Source: Planctomycetota bacterium
Lineage (GTDB): Bacteria > Planctomycetota > Phycisphaerae > FEN-1346
Assembly (NCBI GenBank): GCA_026387055.1
Contig: JAPLML010000151.1
Span: 1 to 9,403 of the forward strand
Length of the DNA: 9,403 nt
Direction: 5' to 3'
Shown here: one piece after another, positions 1 through 7,124 of the stretch
How positions within the stretch are numbered: position 1 is the first letter of the stretch
Layout: every line of letters starts with the position of its first letter
Made by a program: the position numbers and the translations under genes
Notes under the pieces: generated by a model
What the model was told of the DNA's origin: nothing
The model's input: only the letters and a program-made list of their open reading frames with translations
Databases searched by the model: none

Positions 1-675
1 CCGGTGCGGGCCGTAGAGGATGCCGGTGGGCAGGTTGACGTTCGAGCGTTCGACGGCCGCGTCGACCTCGTCGATGCCGATGCCGCGCGAGGCCATCTCC
101 CACGGGTCGAGCTGGACGCGGACGGCGTACTTCTGGGCGCCGTAGACCTGGACCTGCGCCACGCCGTCGACCATGGAGATGCGCTGGGCCATCAACGTAT
201 CGCCATATTCATTAAGGGTTGACATCGGCAGCGTGGCGCCCGTCAGCGCCAGGAACAGGATGGGCTGGTCGGCCGGGTTGACCTTCTGGTACGACGGCGG
301 GGTGGGCATGTCGGGCGGCAGTTGCCGGGCCGCGCGGGCGATGGCCGCCTGGACGTCCTGGGCGGCCGCGTCGATGTCGCGCGAGAGGATGAACGTAAGC
401 GTGATCTGCGTCGAGCCCTGGCTGGAGGTCGAGATCATCGAGTCGACGCCCGCGATCGTCGAGAACTGCCGCTCCAGCGGCGTGGCCACCGACGAGGCCA
501 TCGTCTCGGGGCTCGCCCCCGGCAGGCTCGCCGAGACCGAGATCATCGGGTAGTCGACGTTCGGCAGGTCGCTGACCGGCAGCAGCCGGTACCCCATGAT
601 GCCGAACAGCAGGATCGCCGACATCACCAGCGTGGTCATCACGGGCCGGCGGATGAAGGTTTCGGCAAGGTTCAC
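1..675 (-). CDS. RND efflux pump, MdtB/MdtC-like, N-terminal part (cut by window edge)
   Basis: Inner-membrane proton-driven resistance-nodulation-division (HAE1) transporter that would pump drugs or other small molecules through an adaptor and an outer-membrane channel. The frame is open from a GTG at 675-673 to position 1 (225 codons); the C-terminus lies beyond the edge. Usual family length is about 1,000-1,050 residues, so roughly a fifth is present. Seen in order: the N-terminal cytoplasmic start and first membrane helix (residues 4-26, with FIRRPVMTTL then SAILLFGIMGYRLLPV), DLPNVDYP at about 34, LPGASPETMASSVATPLE at about 51, QGSTQITL at 86, DVQAAIARAARQLPP at 107, and VNLPTG near residue 214. 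These are family landmarks of the porter domain. The GTG start overlaps the stop of the upstream adaptor by four bases (GTGA). A GGAGG sits 7 bases upstream (683-687), so translation is probably coupled. MdtC-like is a best guess; family membership is firm. Confidence 0.95.
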   Translation of the reverse strand, partial: MNLAETFIRRPVMTTLVMSAILLFGIMGYRLLPVSDLPNVDYPMISVSASLPGASPETMASSVATPLERQFSTIAGVDSMISTSSQGSTQITLTFILSRDIDAAAQDVQAAIARAARQLPPDMPTPPSYQKVNPADQPILFLALTGATLPMSTLNEYGDTLMAQRISMVDGVAQVQVYGAQKYAVRVQLDPWEMASRGIGIDEVDAAVERSNVNLPTGILYGPHR

Positions 676-1862
676 GGCTTCGCCTCCGCGGGGGCGTCGG
701 GGGAGGCCTTGACCTGGACGGTCGCCCCGCGCACCAGGCGAAGCTGCCCGTCAACGACGACCTGTTCGCCGGCCTCCAGGCCCTTCGAGATGACGGTCTC
801 GCTGTTGAGGGTCCGCCCAAGGGTCACGAGGCGGTCCTCGACGGTCCGGTCGGGTTTCATGACCCACACGCACTCGCCCTTCTGGCCGATCTGAATGGCG
901 CGCGACGGGATGACGATCGCGCCGGGCTCCTCCGCCGCCGTCAGGACGACGTCGACGTACTGCCCGGGCCACAGGCGCCCCCCCGGATTGGCGAACGAGG
1001 CCAGGAGCTGGAACTGGCCGGTCGTGCGGTTGACCGTGTTGTTGATGAAGATCAGCTCGCCCGTCTCGGGACGGGTCTCCTGGCCGGGGATGGCGGCCCG
1101 GACCTTGAGCTTGGCCTTCGCCTGGTTCTCCATCACCACCGCCAGGTCGCGCTCCGGCAGGGAGAAGTTGACCTCGATGGGCCGGACCTGGTTGATGATG
1201 ACCAGGGCGACGTCGTTCGTCGTGTTGACCAGGTTGCCGGCGTCGGCCAGGTAGTCGCCCGTGCGGCCGTCGATCGGGCAGTGAATATAGCAGTAGGCCA
1301 GGTTGAGCTTGGCCGTCTCGACGGCGGCGGCATCGGCCTTCATGGCGGCCGCGAAAGCGTCGGCCGCCGTCTGCGCCTCGTCGTACGCGTCCTGCGGGGC
1401 ATAGCCCTTCTTCAGGAGCTCCGCCTGGCGCTGGGCCTCCTTCTCGGCGTTCTTGAACTGGGCGGCGTCCCTGGTCAGCGTGGCTTCGGCCTGCTTCAGG
1501 GCGGCCTCGTACGGCCGCGGGTCGATCGTAAAGAGCAGGTCGCCCTTCTTCACGTCCTGGCCCTTCTGGAAGTGGATGGTCTGGAGGACGCCGGTGACCT
1601 GCGACTTGACGGCCACCGTGTAGAAGGGCTGGACGATTCCGAAGTTGCGGAACTGGATGGGCACGGTCTTCTGGACCACCGGGGCGACCACCACCGGCAG
1701 CACCGGCTTCGGCGGGGGCCCCTGGGCGGCGGCGTTGGGTTCCTTCTTGCAGCCCGCCAGCGCCAGCGCCGCGACGAGGGCGAACGCGAGGCAGCGCCGG
1801 GCGCCCGGCCCAAAAAACGCGGTCGCCTGCGGCTCCCCGCTAAACGTTCTGTCACTTGTCAT
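672..1862 (-). CDS. RND periplasmic adaptor (membrane fusion) lipoprotein, MdtA/AcrA-like
   Basis: Periplasmic adaptor that bridges the RND pump encoded next to it to a TolC-type channel; 396 aa, normal for the family. A lipoprotein signal peptide is visible: RR at 22-23, a hydrophobic stretch to residue 37, and the lipobox LAGC with the acylated cysteine at residue 38, followed by KK. Next come the first half of the lipoyl/barrel-sandwich domain (about 60-105, SQVTGVLQTIHFQKGQDVKKG), a helical hairpin (about 110-185), the second lipoyl half (CPIDGRTGDYLADAGNLV, about 195-212), a beta-barrel domain with RLWPGQYVDV (about 295-305), and the membrane-proximal domain. ATG 1862 is the only usable start I see. 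It leaves an unusually long 21-residue stretch before the RR, lies within a heptamer repeat, and has no clear ribosome-binding site. It overlaps the RND gene by four bases, so the two are one unit. Substrate is unknown. Confidence 0.93.
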   Translation of the reverse strand: MTSDRTFSGEPQATAFFGPGARRCLAFALVAALALAGCKKEPNAAAQGPPPKPVLPVVVAPVVQKTVPIQFRNFGIVQPFYTVAVKSQVTGVLQTIHFQKGQDVKKGDLLFTIDPRPYEAALKQAEATLTRDAAQFKNAEKEAQRQAELLKKGYAPQDAYDEAQTAADAFAAAMKADAAAVETAKLNLAYCYIHCPIDGRTGDYLADAGNLVNTTNDVALVIINQVRPIEVNFSLPERDLAVVMENQAKAKLKVRAAIPGQETRPETGELIFINNTVNRTTGQFQLLASFANPGGRLWPGQYVDVVLTAAEEPGAIVIPSRAIQIGQKGECVWVMKPDRTVEDRLVTLGRTLNSETVISKGLEAGEQVVVDGQLRLVRGATVQVKASPDAPAEAKP

Positions 1863-1889
1863 TGGTCACTCGTTGCCTTGGCGTTTAGC
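1839..1889. repeat. Inverted repeat around the adaptor start codon
   Basis: GCTAAACG at 1839-1846 and its exact reverse complement CGTTTAGC at 1882-1889 are separated by 35 bases. The loop contains the ATG at 1862-1860 and three heptamer units. If the stem forms in the mRNA it would present or hide the start codon. It may equally be a by-product of the repeat sequence, since TTTAGC is itself a heptamer unit. Confidence 0.6.
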
Positions 1890-1918
1890 AATTTAGGATT
1901 TAGCATTCATCATTGAGC
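1850..1918. repeat. Two blocks of degenerate 7-bp tandem repeats
   Basis: On the plus strand, 1850-1870 reads as three heptamers (TGTCACT, TGTCATT, GGTCACT). Positions 1884-1918 read as five (TTTAGCA, ATTTAGG, ATTTAGC, ATTCATC, ATTGAGC). The blocks fill the junction between the TolC-family gene and the adaptor. They run into both coding regions: the TolC stop codon (1912-1910) and the adaptor ATG (1862) lie inside them. The AT content contrasts sharply with the flanking genes. Heptanucleotide tandem repeats in spacers are known from cyanobacteria (STRR sequences); whether these are related is unknown. Confidence 0.75.
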
Positions 1919-3601
1919 AGTCTTCGTCAATTCAACCGGCTCGCGCCCCGGCGCCTCGATGCCGCGACGCTCCAGGAGCGACCCTTCGAGCCGGAAGAAC
2001 TCGACCAGGGCCTTCAGGTGCGCGACCACCGCCTTGACCTCGTTGATCTGGCTCGCCAGGAGGTCCCGCTGGGCCTGGGCCACCAGCAGCGTCGTGGACT
2101 TGCCGATGCGGAACTTCTCCGTCTCGGCCCGCACCTTCTCCTCCTGGAGCCGGCGGGTCACGGCCGTGGCCCCGACCTGCTCCTTGGCGCGGTTCACCTC
2201 GACGTACGCCGTCCGCACGTCCACCTCGGCCAGTTGGGCGAGGTTGCCGACGGCCTCGACGGCCTGCTGCCGGTTGAGCATGGAGCGGCTGTTGAGGGCC
2301 TTGGCGCCGCGGTTCAGCGGCGAGTACTCGAGGCTCACGCCCATCGTCAGGTCGTAGCCGCGCTGGTCGACGCGCCCGAGCGACTCGCCGAACACGCCGG
2401 CGTAGCCGCTCTTGCCGAACGTCATGAAGAGATCGAGGACCGGCAGGAGGCCGTTGCGCGTCTTGATGATCTCCAGGTCGCCCCGCGACACCCTGAGGCG
2501 GGCCTCGTTCAGGTCCGGCCGCACACGCATCGCCAGCCGCACGTGCGACTCGATGTCCTCCAGCTTGACCTCCGGCACGGCGGGCAGCGTCTCGACGGTC
2601 ACGTCCCGCGACCAGGGGTCGGCGACCTTGGGGTTCAGGAGCCGCAGGAGCTGGAGGCGCGTCGTCGTGAGCGTGCTGTGGGCGTTGATGAGTTCCTCGC
2701 GCCGCAGGGCGACCTCGGCCTCCGAGGCGGCCCGCTCGATCTCGGCCAGCTTGCCGATGCGAATCCGCTCCTCCGTCTCCTGAAGCTGCCGCTCCGCCAA
2801 CTGGAGCGACTGCGTGTAGATCTCGATCTGGCGCTGGGCCAGCGTGTAGTCCCAGTAGGTCTCCTCGACCTGGGCGACGAGCAACTCGGCGAAGCCGCGC
2901 AACTGGTACTCGGTCGCCAGCGTGTCGAGCCGCGCCTGCCGAAGGCTCGCCAGGTTCACGTCCATGCCGTACCCCTGAAGGAGCGACTGCGTGACGCTCA
3001 GGCCCAGGCGCGAGGTGAAGAAGTCGTCGCCCGAGAAGGACCCGTGCGACGCGGTGGTGCTGGCGTCCACGCCGATCGTGGTTCCCGTGGGCAGCCGCTG
3101 GCCCACGCCGACCGTGCCGGTCACCGTTTGCCCCATGGACGCGTTGCCGCCGCGCGACTGCGCCACATCGCGCGTGCGGGAGAGGCCCGCCGTCACGGCA
3201 GGATCGAAAAGGGAGGCCGCCACCACTTCAGCGGTCTGCGTGATCGCCGGGTTGAGCCGCTGCACCACGAGCGACTGGTTGTTCGCCAGCGCGGTCACGA
3301 TCGCCTCGCGGACCGAGATCTTGACCGGCTCGAGCTTCTTTTCGGGGGCCGGCGGCTTCGGCGCCTCGGGGCCCGGCGGGACCGCCGGCGCGGCGGGCGT
3401 CTCGCCCGGCCCCGGCTTGGCGCCCGGCAACGCCGCGCCGGTCGGCGGGGCCCTCTCCGCCCGGGCCGGACCGACGTACGCGTCCGGATAGGACATGTTC
3501 ACCTTCACGCACGAGGCCGCCAGGCCGCCGCCCGCCAGGGCGGCCAGCGCGGCCATCCATGCCGCAAGTCTGTGAGGGGCAGACATGCAGATCCCTTTCA
3601 T
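1910..3601 (-). CDS. TolC-family outer-membrane efflux channel with proline-rich N-terminal linker
   Basis: Outer-membrane channel with an alpha-helical periplasmic tunnel, the exit duct for tripartite pumps; 563 aa from ATG 3601. That start is chosen because GGAGG lies 8 bases upstream; ATG 3586 (five codons later, weaker AAGGGA) is the alternative. A signal peptide spans residues 1-30 (WMAALAALAGGGLAAS) and is followed by Cys31, so it may be a lipoprotein, although AASC is a poor lipobox. Residues 52-87 are rich in proline, alanine and glycine, an unusual spacer. Two OEP repeats follow: about 95-310, beginning VREAIVTALANNQSL with a LPTGTTIGV strand and SLLQGYG, and about 340-545 with long helices (NRAKEQVGATAVTRRLQEEK). 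It lies 37 bp after the permease gene and before the RND adaptor, so both pumps may use it. No second outer-membrane gene is in the window. Confidence 0.93.
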   Translation of the reverse strand: MKGICMSAPHRLAAWMAALAALAGGGLAASCVKVNMSYPDAYVGPARAERAPPTGAALPGAKPGPGETPAAPAVPPGPEAPKPPAPEKKLEPVKISVREAIVTALANNQSLVVQRLNPAITQTAEVVAASLFDPAVTAGLSRTRDVAQSRGGNASMGQTVTGTVGVGQRLPTGTTIGVDASTTASHGSFSGDDFFTSRLGLSVTQSLLQGYGMDVNLASLRQARLDTLATEYQLRGFAELLVAQVEETYWDYTLAQRQIEIYTQSLQLAERQLQETEERIRIGKLAEIERAASEAEVALRREELINAHSTLTTTRLQLLRLLNPKVADPWSRDVTVETLPAVPEVKLEDIESHVRLAMRVRPDLNEARLRVSRGDLEIIKTRNGLLPVLDLFMTFGKSGYAGVFGESLGRVDQRGYDLTMGVSLEYSPLNRGAKALNSRSMLNRQQAVEAVGNLAQLAEVDVRTAYVEVNRAKEQVGATAVTRRLQEEKVRAETEKFRIGKSTTLLVAQAQRDLLASQINEVKAVVAHLKALVEFFRLEGSLLERRGIEAPGREPVELTKTAQ

Positions 3602-3638
3602 TTCATGCGCCTCCTGGCAAGGGGCGGCGCGGGGGGTC

Positions 3639-4850
3639 TCATTCGTAGCGCAGCGCCTCCACGGGGTCCAGCCGCGCCGCCCGCAACGCCGGGTAGAAGC
3701 CGAAGAAGATGCCCACGACGGCCGAGAACGAGAGGGCCAGCAGGATCCCCTGCACCTCCACGAGCGTGACAAACTGCGTGGTGAAGTACGGGATGGCCAC
3801 CGCGGCCGCCACGCCCAGGCCCACGCCGATCAGGCCGCCCACGCCGCTGATGATCATCGACTCGATGAGAAACTGGAGCAGGATGCTCCGCTCCTTGGCG
3901 CCGATGGCCTTGCGGATGCCGATCTCGCGCGTCCGCTCGGTGACCGTCACGAGCATGATGTTCATGATGCCGATGCCGCCCACCAGCAGCGAGATGCTGG
4001 CGATGCTGCCCAGCAGGATCGAGAACGTCTGCGCCATCTGGTTGAAGGTCTCGATCATGTCGGCCTGGTTGCGGATGTTGAAGTCGTCGGGCGTGCCCGG
4101 TTGCAGGCGGTGGCGCTTGCGCAACAGCGCGGTGATGCTGTCGAGGACCTTGTTGACGTCCTCGCCCTCGCGCACGTGCACGTCGACCTCGCCCAGGTAG
4201 TCCAGCCCCAGCACCTGCTTCATCGCGGTCGTGTACGGAATGAGGATCTGGTCGTCGGGGTTGAACCATCCCTGGTCGCCCTTGGCCTTCAGCACCCCGA
4301 CCACGGTGAAGTTGATCCCGTTCATCTTGATGTCCTGGCCGATGGGGTCGTTGACGCCGAAAAGGTTGTCGACCGTCACGGGGCCTAGGAGGGCCACGCG
4401 GGCATAGGCGTCGGTCTCGGGCTCGGTGAAGGCGCGCCCCTGGGCGATCTTGAAGTCGCGGATCGGCAGGTACGTCGACGTGGTGCCCGTCACGCGGCAG
4501 CGGCTGTTCTGGCTCATGTACTTCAGTTGAACGCTGCCGCCGACGCACGGCGCGATGCGCCGCACGCCCGGCGCCTCCCTCGCAATCGCCAGGGCGTCGG
4601 CCAGCGACAGCGTCTGCATCGTGCCCGACATGACGCCGTGGGACCCGCTCTGCCCCGGCCGCACGACCAGCAGGTTCGTGCCCATGGCCGTGACGCGGTC
4701 CATGATCGACTTCTTGGCGCCCGTGCCGATGGCGAGCATCGAGATGACGGCCGCGACGCCGATGATGATCCCCAGCATCGCCAGGAACGAGCGCATGGCG
4801 CTCGCCAGGAGGCTCTTGAGGCTCGCCTTGACCGTCGTCCAGAACAGCAT
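3639..4850 (-). CDS. ABC transporter permease, MacB/FtsX type (separate from its ATPase)
   Basis: Inner-membrane subunit of a MacB-type mechanotransmission ABC transporter, which drives export through a periplasmic adaptor and TolC rather than moving substrate through its own membrane helices. It has 403 aa. Seen: amphipathic N-terminus and first membrane helix (22-43, MLGIIIGVAAVISMLAIG), the large periplasmic MacB-PCD domain (about 46-270), then three helices (about 276-300, 328-352 and 368-388). Between helices 2 and 3 lies the coupling segment TERTREIGIRKAIGA (304-318), and the end DPVEALRYE is typical of the family. E. coli MacB fuses ATPase and permease; here they are separate genes, as is common elsewhere. 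ATG 4850 has an in-frame TAG shortly upstream and only a weak, distant GGAGA, so initiation may be modest. A 136-bp gap with palindromes separates it from the ATPase gene; the TolC gene follows closely. Confidence 0.94.
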   Translation of the reverse strand: MLFWTTVKASLKSLLASAMRSFLAMLGIIIGVAAVISMLAIGTGAKKSIMDRVTAMGTNLLVVRPGQSGSHGVMSGTMQTLSLADALAIAREAPGVRRIAPCVGGSVQLKYMSQNSRCRVTGTTSTYLPIRDFKIAQGRAFTEPETDAYARVALLGPVTVDNLFGVNDPIGQDIKMNGINFTVVGVLKAKGDQGWFNPDDQILIPYTTAMKQVLGLDYLGEVDVHVREGEDVNKVLDSITALLRKRHRLQPGTPDDFNIRNQADMIETFNQMAQTFSILLGSIASISLLVGGIGIMNIMLVTVTERTREIGIRKAIGAKERSILLQFLIESMIISGVGGLIGVGLGVAAAVAIPYFTTQFVTLVEVQGILLALSFSAVVGIFFGFYPALRAARLDPVEALRYE

Positions 4851-4902
4851 CGCGTTCTTGGTCTCCGTCGTCTAGCCGTCGACGCATGTACGTATCTAGC
4901 GT

Positions 4903-4982
4903 GGGTGGCACGGTCACGCGCCGTTGCGTGGCCGTGCTTGCTCCCGCGCACGACCACGCCCCAGCGCGTGGCCGTGCCGCCC
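4903..4982. repeat. Nested GC-rich inverted repeats (four alternating copies of one unit)
   Basis: The outer arms at 4903-4920 and 4965-4982 match in 16 of 18 positions when one is reversed (GGGTGGCACGGTCACGCG against GGGCGGCACGGCCACGCG). Inside them, 4926-4937 (GCGTGGCCGTGC) and 4948-4959 (GCACGACCACGC) form a second pair, 11 of 12. The spacer therefore holds four copies of a GCGTGGCCGTGC-like unit in alternating orientation at about 20-bp steps. It fills most of the ATPase/permease junction, starting 4 bp beyond the ATPase stop. There is no T-tract, so an intrinsic terminator is not indicated. It could be a dispersed palindromic element or an mRNA-processing or stabilising structure. Confidence 0.8.
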
Positions 4983-4986
4983 ATCT

Positions 4987-5661
4987 TCATCCCACCTTCA
5001 TGCCGTCCACCACGCGTCCGTCGCGCAGGTGGATCTGCCGCCGGCAGTGCCGGGCGATGTCCGCCTCGTGCGTCACGAGGATAACCGTACGGCCCTTCTC
5101 GTTGAGCGTGTGAAAGAGGGCCATGATCTCGTCGCCCGTCTTGGAGTCGAGGTTGCCCGTCGGCTCGTCGGCCAGGAGGATCGCCGGGTTCGTGATGAGC
5201 GCCCGCGCCACGGCCACGCGCTGCCGCTGGCCGCCCGAGAGCTGGTTCGGCGTGTGACGCATGCGGTCGTCGAGGCCCACGGTCCGCAGGGCCTCGGCCG
5301 CGCGGTCCTTGGCGTGGCTCATCCCCGCGTACAAGAGGGGCAGCTCCACGTTCTCCAGGGCGTTCATGCGGGGCAGCAGGTTGAACGTCTGAAAGATGAA
5401 GCCGATGCGGCGGTTGCGGATCTCGGCCAACTGGTCCTTCGAGAGCTGCGACACGTCCTCGCCCGCGAGCACGTACTGCCCGCTGTCGGGGCGGTCGAGG
5501 CAGCCGATAATCTGCATCAGGGTGCTCTTGCCGCTCCCCGACGGCCCCATAATGGCCAGCATCTCGCCCTCCTGGACGTCGAGGTTGATGCCGTCCAGGG
5601 CGCGCACGGTGCTCCCGCCCAGCACGTACGTCTTCACCAGGTTCTCGGCGTGGATGATCAC
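4987..5661 (-). CDS. ABC transporter ATP-binding protein, MacB/LolD family
   Basis: Cytoplasmic nucleotide-binding subunit that powers the MacB-type permease encoded downstream; 224 aa, the normal size for a stand-alone LolD/MacB ATPase. All motifs are intact: Walker A GPSGSGKST (39-47), Q-loop glutamine 91 (FIFQTFNLLP), signature LSGGQRQR (141-148), Walker B ILLADEPTGNLD (161-172) with catalytic Glu166, and the switch histidine 198 (VTHE). The start is the GTG at 5661-5659, two bases past the stop of the MacA-like gene, with AAGGA about 10 bases upstream. An upstream extension would overlap the adaptor gene and add residues the family does not have. It forms a tightly coupled pair with that adaptor, which supports a MacAB-type rather than LolCDE-type assignment. 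Confidence 0.95.
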   Translation of the reverse strand: MIIHAENLVKTYVLGGSTVRALDGINLDVQEGEMLAIMGPSGSGKSTLMQIIGCLDRPDSGQYVLAGEDVSQLSKDQLAEIRNRRIGFIFQTFNLLPRMNALENVELPLLYAGMSHAKDRAAEALRTVGLDDRMRHTPNQLSGGQRQRVAVARALITNPAILLADEPTGNLDSKTGDEIMALFHTLNEKGRTVILVTHEADIARHCRRQIHLRDGRVVDGMKVG

Positions 5662-5663
5662 GC

Positions 5664-7004
5664 TCAGCGTTTCCTTGGCGGCCCGCCGAACATCGTGCCG
5701 CGCGGCGGCCCGCCCTGCTGCTTCGGCGCGCCGCTCCACTTCGTCTCGCCCGAGCCTTTGTAGACCACCACCGTCTGGCCCTCCGCCAGGCCCTGAGCGA
5801 TCTCCGTCTTCGTGCCGTCCGTCAGGCCCGTCGTCACCCGCACGTCCTCCTTCGTCCCATCGTCCTTCATGACGGTGGCGAACGGCTTGCCCGCCTTGAT
5901 GACGATGGCCTCGGCCGGCACCAGCGGCACGTTCTGCTTCTCGGCGGTCGTGACCTCGACGTTCGTAGTCATCTCGGGCTTGAGGAGCTTCTTCGCCTCG
6001 CCCACCACCTCGATCTTGACTTCGAACGTGACGACGTTCGAGAGGTTCACGCCGCGCGTGGCAATGCGGACCACCTTGCCGCGGAACTGCTTGTCGCGGT
6101 ACGCGTCGGCCGCGATGGCCACGTCCTGCCCCTCGCGCACCTGGCCGATGTAGCTCTCATCGACCGACGCCAGCACGAAGATCCGCGACAGGTCCGACAG
6201 GGTCAGCATCGTGGTGCCGCCGCCCACGTTCGAGATGCCCGACGAGATGATCTGGCCGATCTGAACGTTCCGCACCGCCACGATGCCGTCGATCGGCGCC
6301 ATGACCCGGGTGTCGTCCAGGCGGTCCTTGGCAATCTCGCGGGCGATCTTGGCGGTCTGGGCGTCCGACTCGGCCTGCTTCACCTCCTGCCGCCTGAGCT
6401 CCAGCGCGATCTCCTGCGTCTTGAGTTCCTCGAGCTTGACCTTGGCGGTCTCCAGGTCGGTCCCCGCCTGGACCGCCGCCGTCTCGCACGTCTCCAGCTC
6501 CTCCTGGCTGCTGAGCTTCTTGGCGTAGAGCTCCTTGACGCGGTCGGCCTTGGCCCGCGCGTCCTTCGAGCGGACCTCGGCCGACTGCAGGGCCACCGTG
6601 GCCTTCTGGCGGTCGGTGACCAGCGATCGCTCGGCCACCTCCAGGCTATGGCGGGCGATCTCGAGCTGGGCTTCGGCGGCGCTCACGCGGACTTCGCTCT
6701 GGCGCATCACGCGGTCCTCGTCCACCGGGTCGAGTTCCACGAGCAGCTGGTCCTTCTTCACCTGGTCGCTCACGTCGAACGGGAGCTCCCTGATCTCGCC
6801 GCTCGCCTTGCACTTGATGTCGACGTCGAGGTTGGAGACCACGCGCCCGTTCGCCGCGACGATCGTCCGAATATTCCCGCGCTCCACCTTCTCGGTGACC
6901 ACCGGCGCCACCTCCACCTGGTGCGCCGGACGATAGACCCACCAGTAGTACGCCCCGCCGCCGGCCAGGGCCGCGACCACCAGGATGACGATCAGTTTCT
7001 TCAC
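5664..7004 (-). CDS. macA: MacA-like periplasmic adaptor (HlyD/membrane fusion family)
   Basis: Adaptor of a MacAB-TolC type exporter, anchored in the inner membrane with the rest in the periplasm; 446 aa from the GTG at 7004. Seen: a lysine-flanked N-terminal membrane helix (residues 3-22, LIVILVVAALAGGG), first lipoyl half (about 57-92, CKASGEIRELPFDVSDQVKK), a long coiled-coil hairpin (about 95-230), second lipoyl half (MAPIDGIVAVRNVQIGQ, 235-251), beta-barrel domain (about 270-350), membrane-proximal domain, and a basic glycine/proline-rich tail (424-446). The GTG is preferred because it places the membrane helix at the very N-terminus and has AAAGG/GAGAGG upstream. An in-frame TTG at 7043 would add 13 residues but lies inside a perfect inverted repeat. 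The neighbouring ATPase, permease and TolC complete the exporter. Substrate cannot be told. Confidence 0.92.
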   Translation of the reverse strand: MKKLIVILVVAALAGGGAYYWWVYRPAHQVEVAPVVTEKVERGNIRTIVAANGRVVSNLDVDIKCKASGEIRELPFDVSDQVKKDQLLVELDPVDEDRVMRQSEVRVSAAEAQLEIARHSLEVAERSLVTDRQKATVALQSAEVRSKDARAKADRVKELYAKKLSSQEELETCETAAVQAGTDLETAKVKLEELKTQEIALELRRQEVKQAESDAQTAKIAREIAKDRLDDTRVMAPIDGIVAVRNVQIGQIISSGISNVGGGTTMLTLSDLSRIFVLASVDESYIGQVREGQDVAIAADAYRDKQFRGKVVRIATRGVNLSNVVTFEVKIEVVGEAKKLLKPEMTTNVEVTTAEKQNVPLVPAEAIVIKAGKPFATVMKDDGTKEDVRVTTGLTDGTKTEIAQGLAEGQTVVVYKGSGETKWSGAPKQQGGPPRGTMFGGPPRKR

Positions 7005-7026
7005 GGCCCTCTCGCCTTTCGCGCGC

Positions 7027-7049
7027 CACGGGTTGCTCGTCAACCCGTG
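7027..7049. repeat. Perfect 9-bp inverted repeat upstream of the MacA-like gene
   Basis: CACGGGTTG (7027-7035), a 5-base spacer, then CAACCCGTG (7041-7049). The 10-mer CCACGGGTTG recurs in the same orientation at 7132-7141, where it forms a further 7-bp stem with CCCGTGG at 7150-7156. In the mRNA this hairpin would sit about 22 bases before the GTG start. It could be an operator, an mRNA structure or a repeat remnant; no T-tract follows. Confidence 0.7.
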
Positions 7050-7124
7050 ATGATCAACGTCCGTTCGACCTTATGGCTTGTCGCCTCTTCCCCGCGAAGC
7101 CCAAAGCAACAAGGAAAGAGGACT

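Noticed and set aside
1850..1918. CRISPR array
   Set aside because: The units are 7 bp, degenerate and without spacers, so this is a short tandem repeat and not a CRISPR array.
1913..3769. Long plus-strand open frame (618 codons) antisense to the TolC-family gene
   Set aside because: Its translation is rich in Arg, His, Leu and Gly with no domain texture. It is the mirror of a strongly G/C-third-position gene whose minus-strand product is a clear TolC homologue.
3598..4917. 439-codon minus-strand frame overlapping the permease gene
   Set aside because: Shifted-frame shadow: low-complexity His/Arg/Asp/Gly composition, while the 3639-4850 frame encodes an unmistakable MacB-type permease.
4903..4982. 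Intrinsic terminator between ATPase and permease genes
   Set aside because: The inverted repeats are strong but no T-run follows on the transcribed strand, and the next gene is a subunit of the same transporter.
4987..7004. LolCDE lipoprotein-release system
   Set aside because: The ATPase fits LolD as well as MacB, but a dedicated MacA-like adaptor overlaps it and a TolC gene follows the permease, which fits an exporter.
7005..7043. TTG at 7043 as the start of the MacA-like protein
   Set aside because: It would put 13 polar residues before the membrane helix and lies inside a perfect inverted repeat; the GTG at 7004 has purine-rich upstream sequence and a standard N-terminus.
7050..7124. 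A separate promoter for the MacA-like gene in the tetR/macA junction
   Set aside because: Only weak matches (TTGTTG and CATAAG-like) with poor spacing; not enough to claim a promoter.
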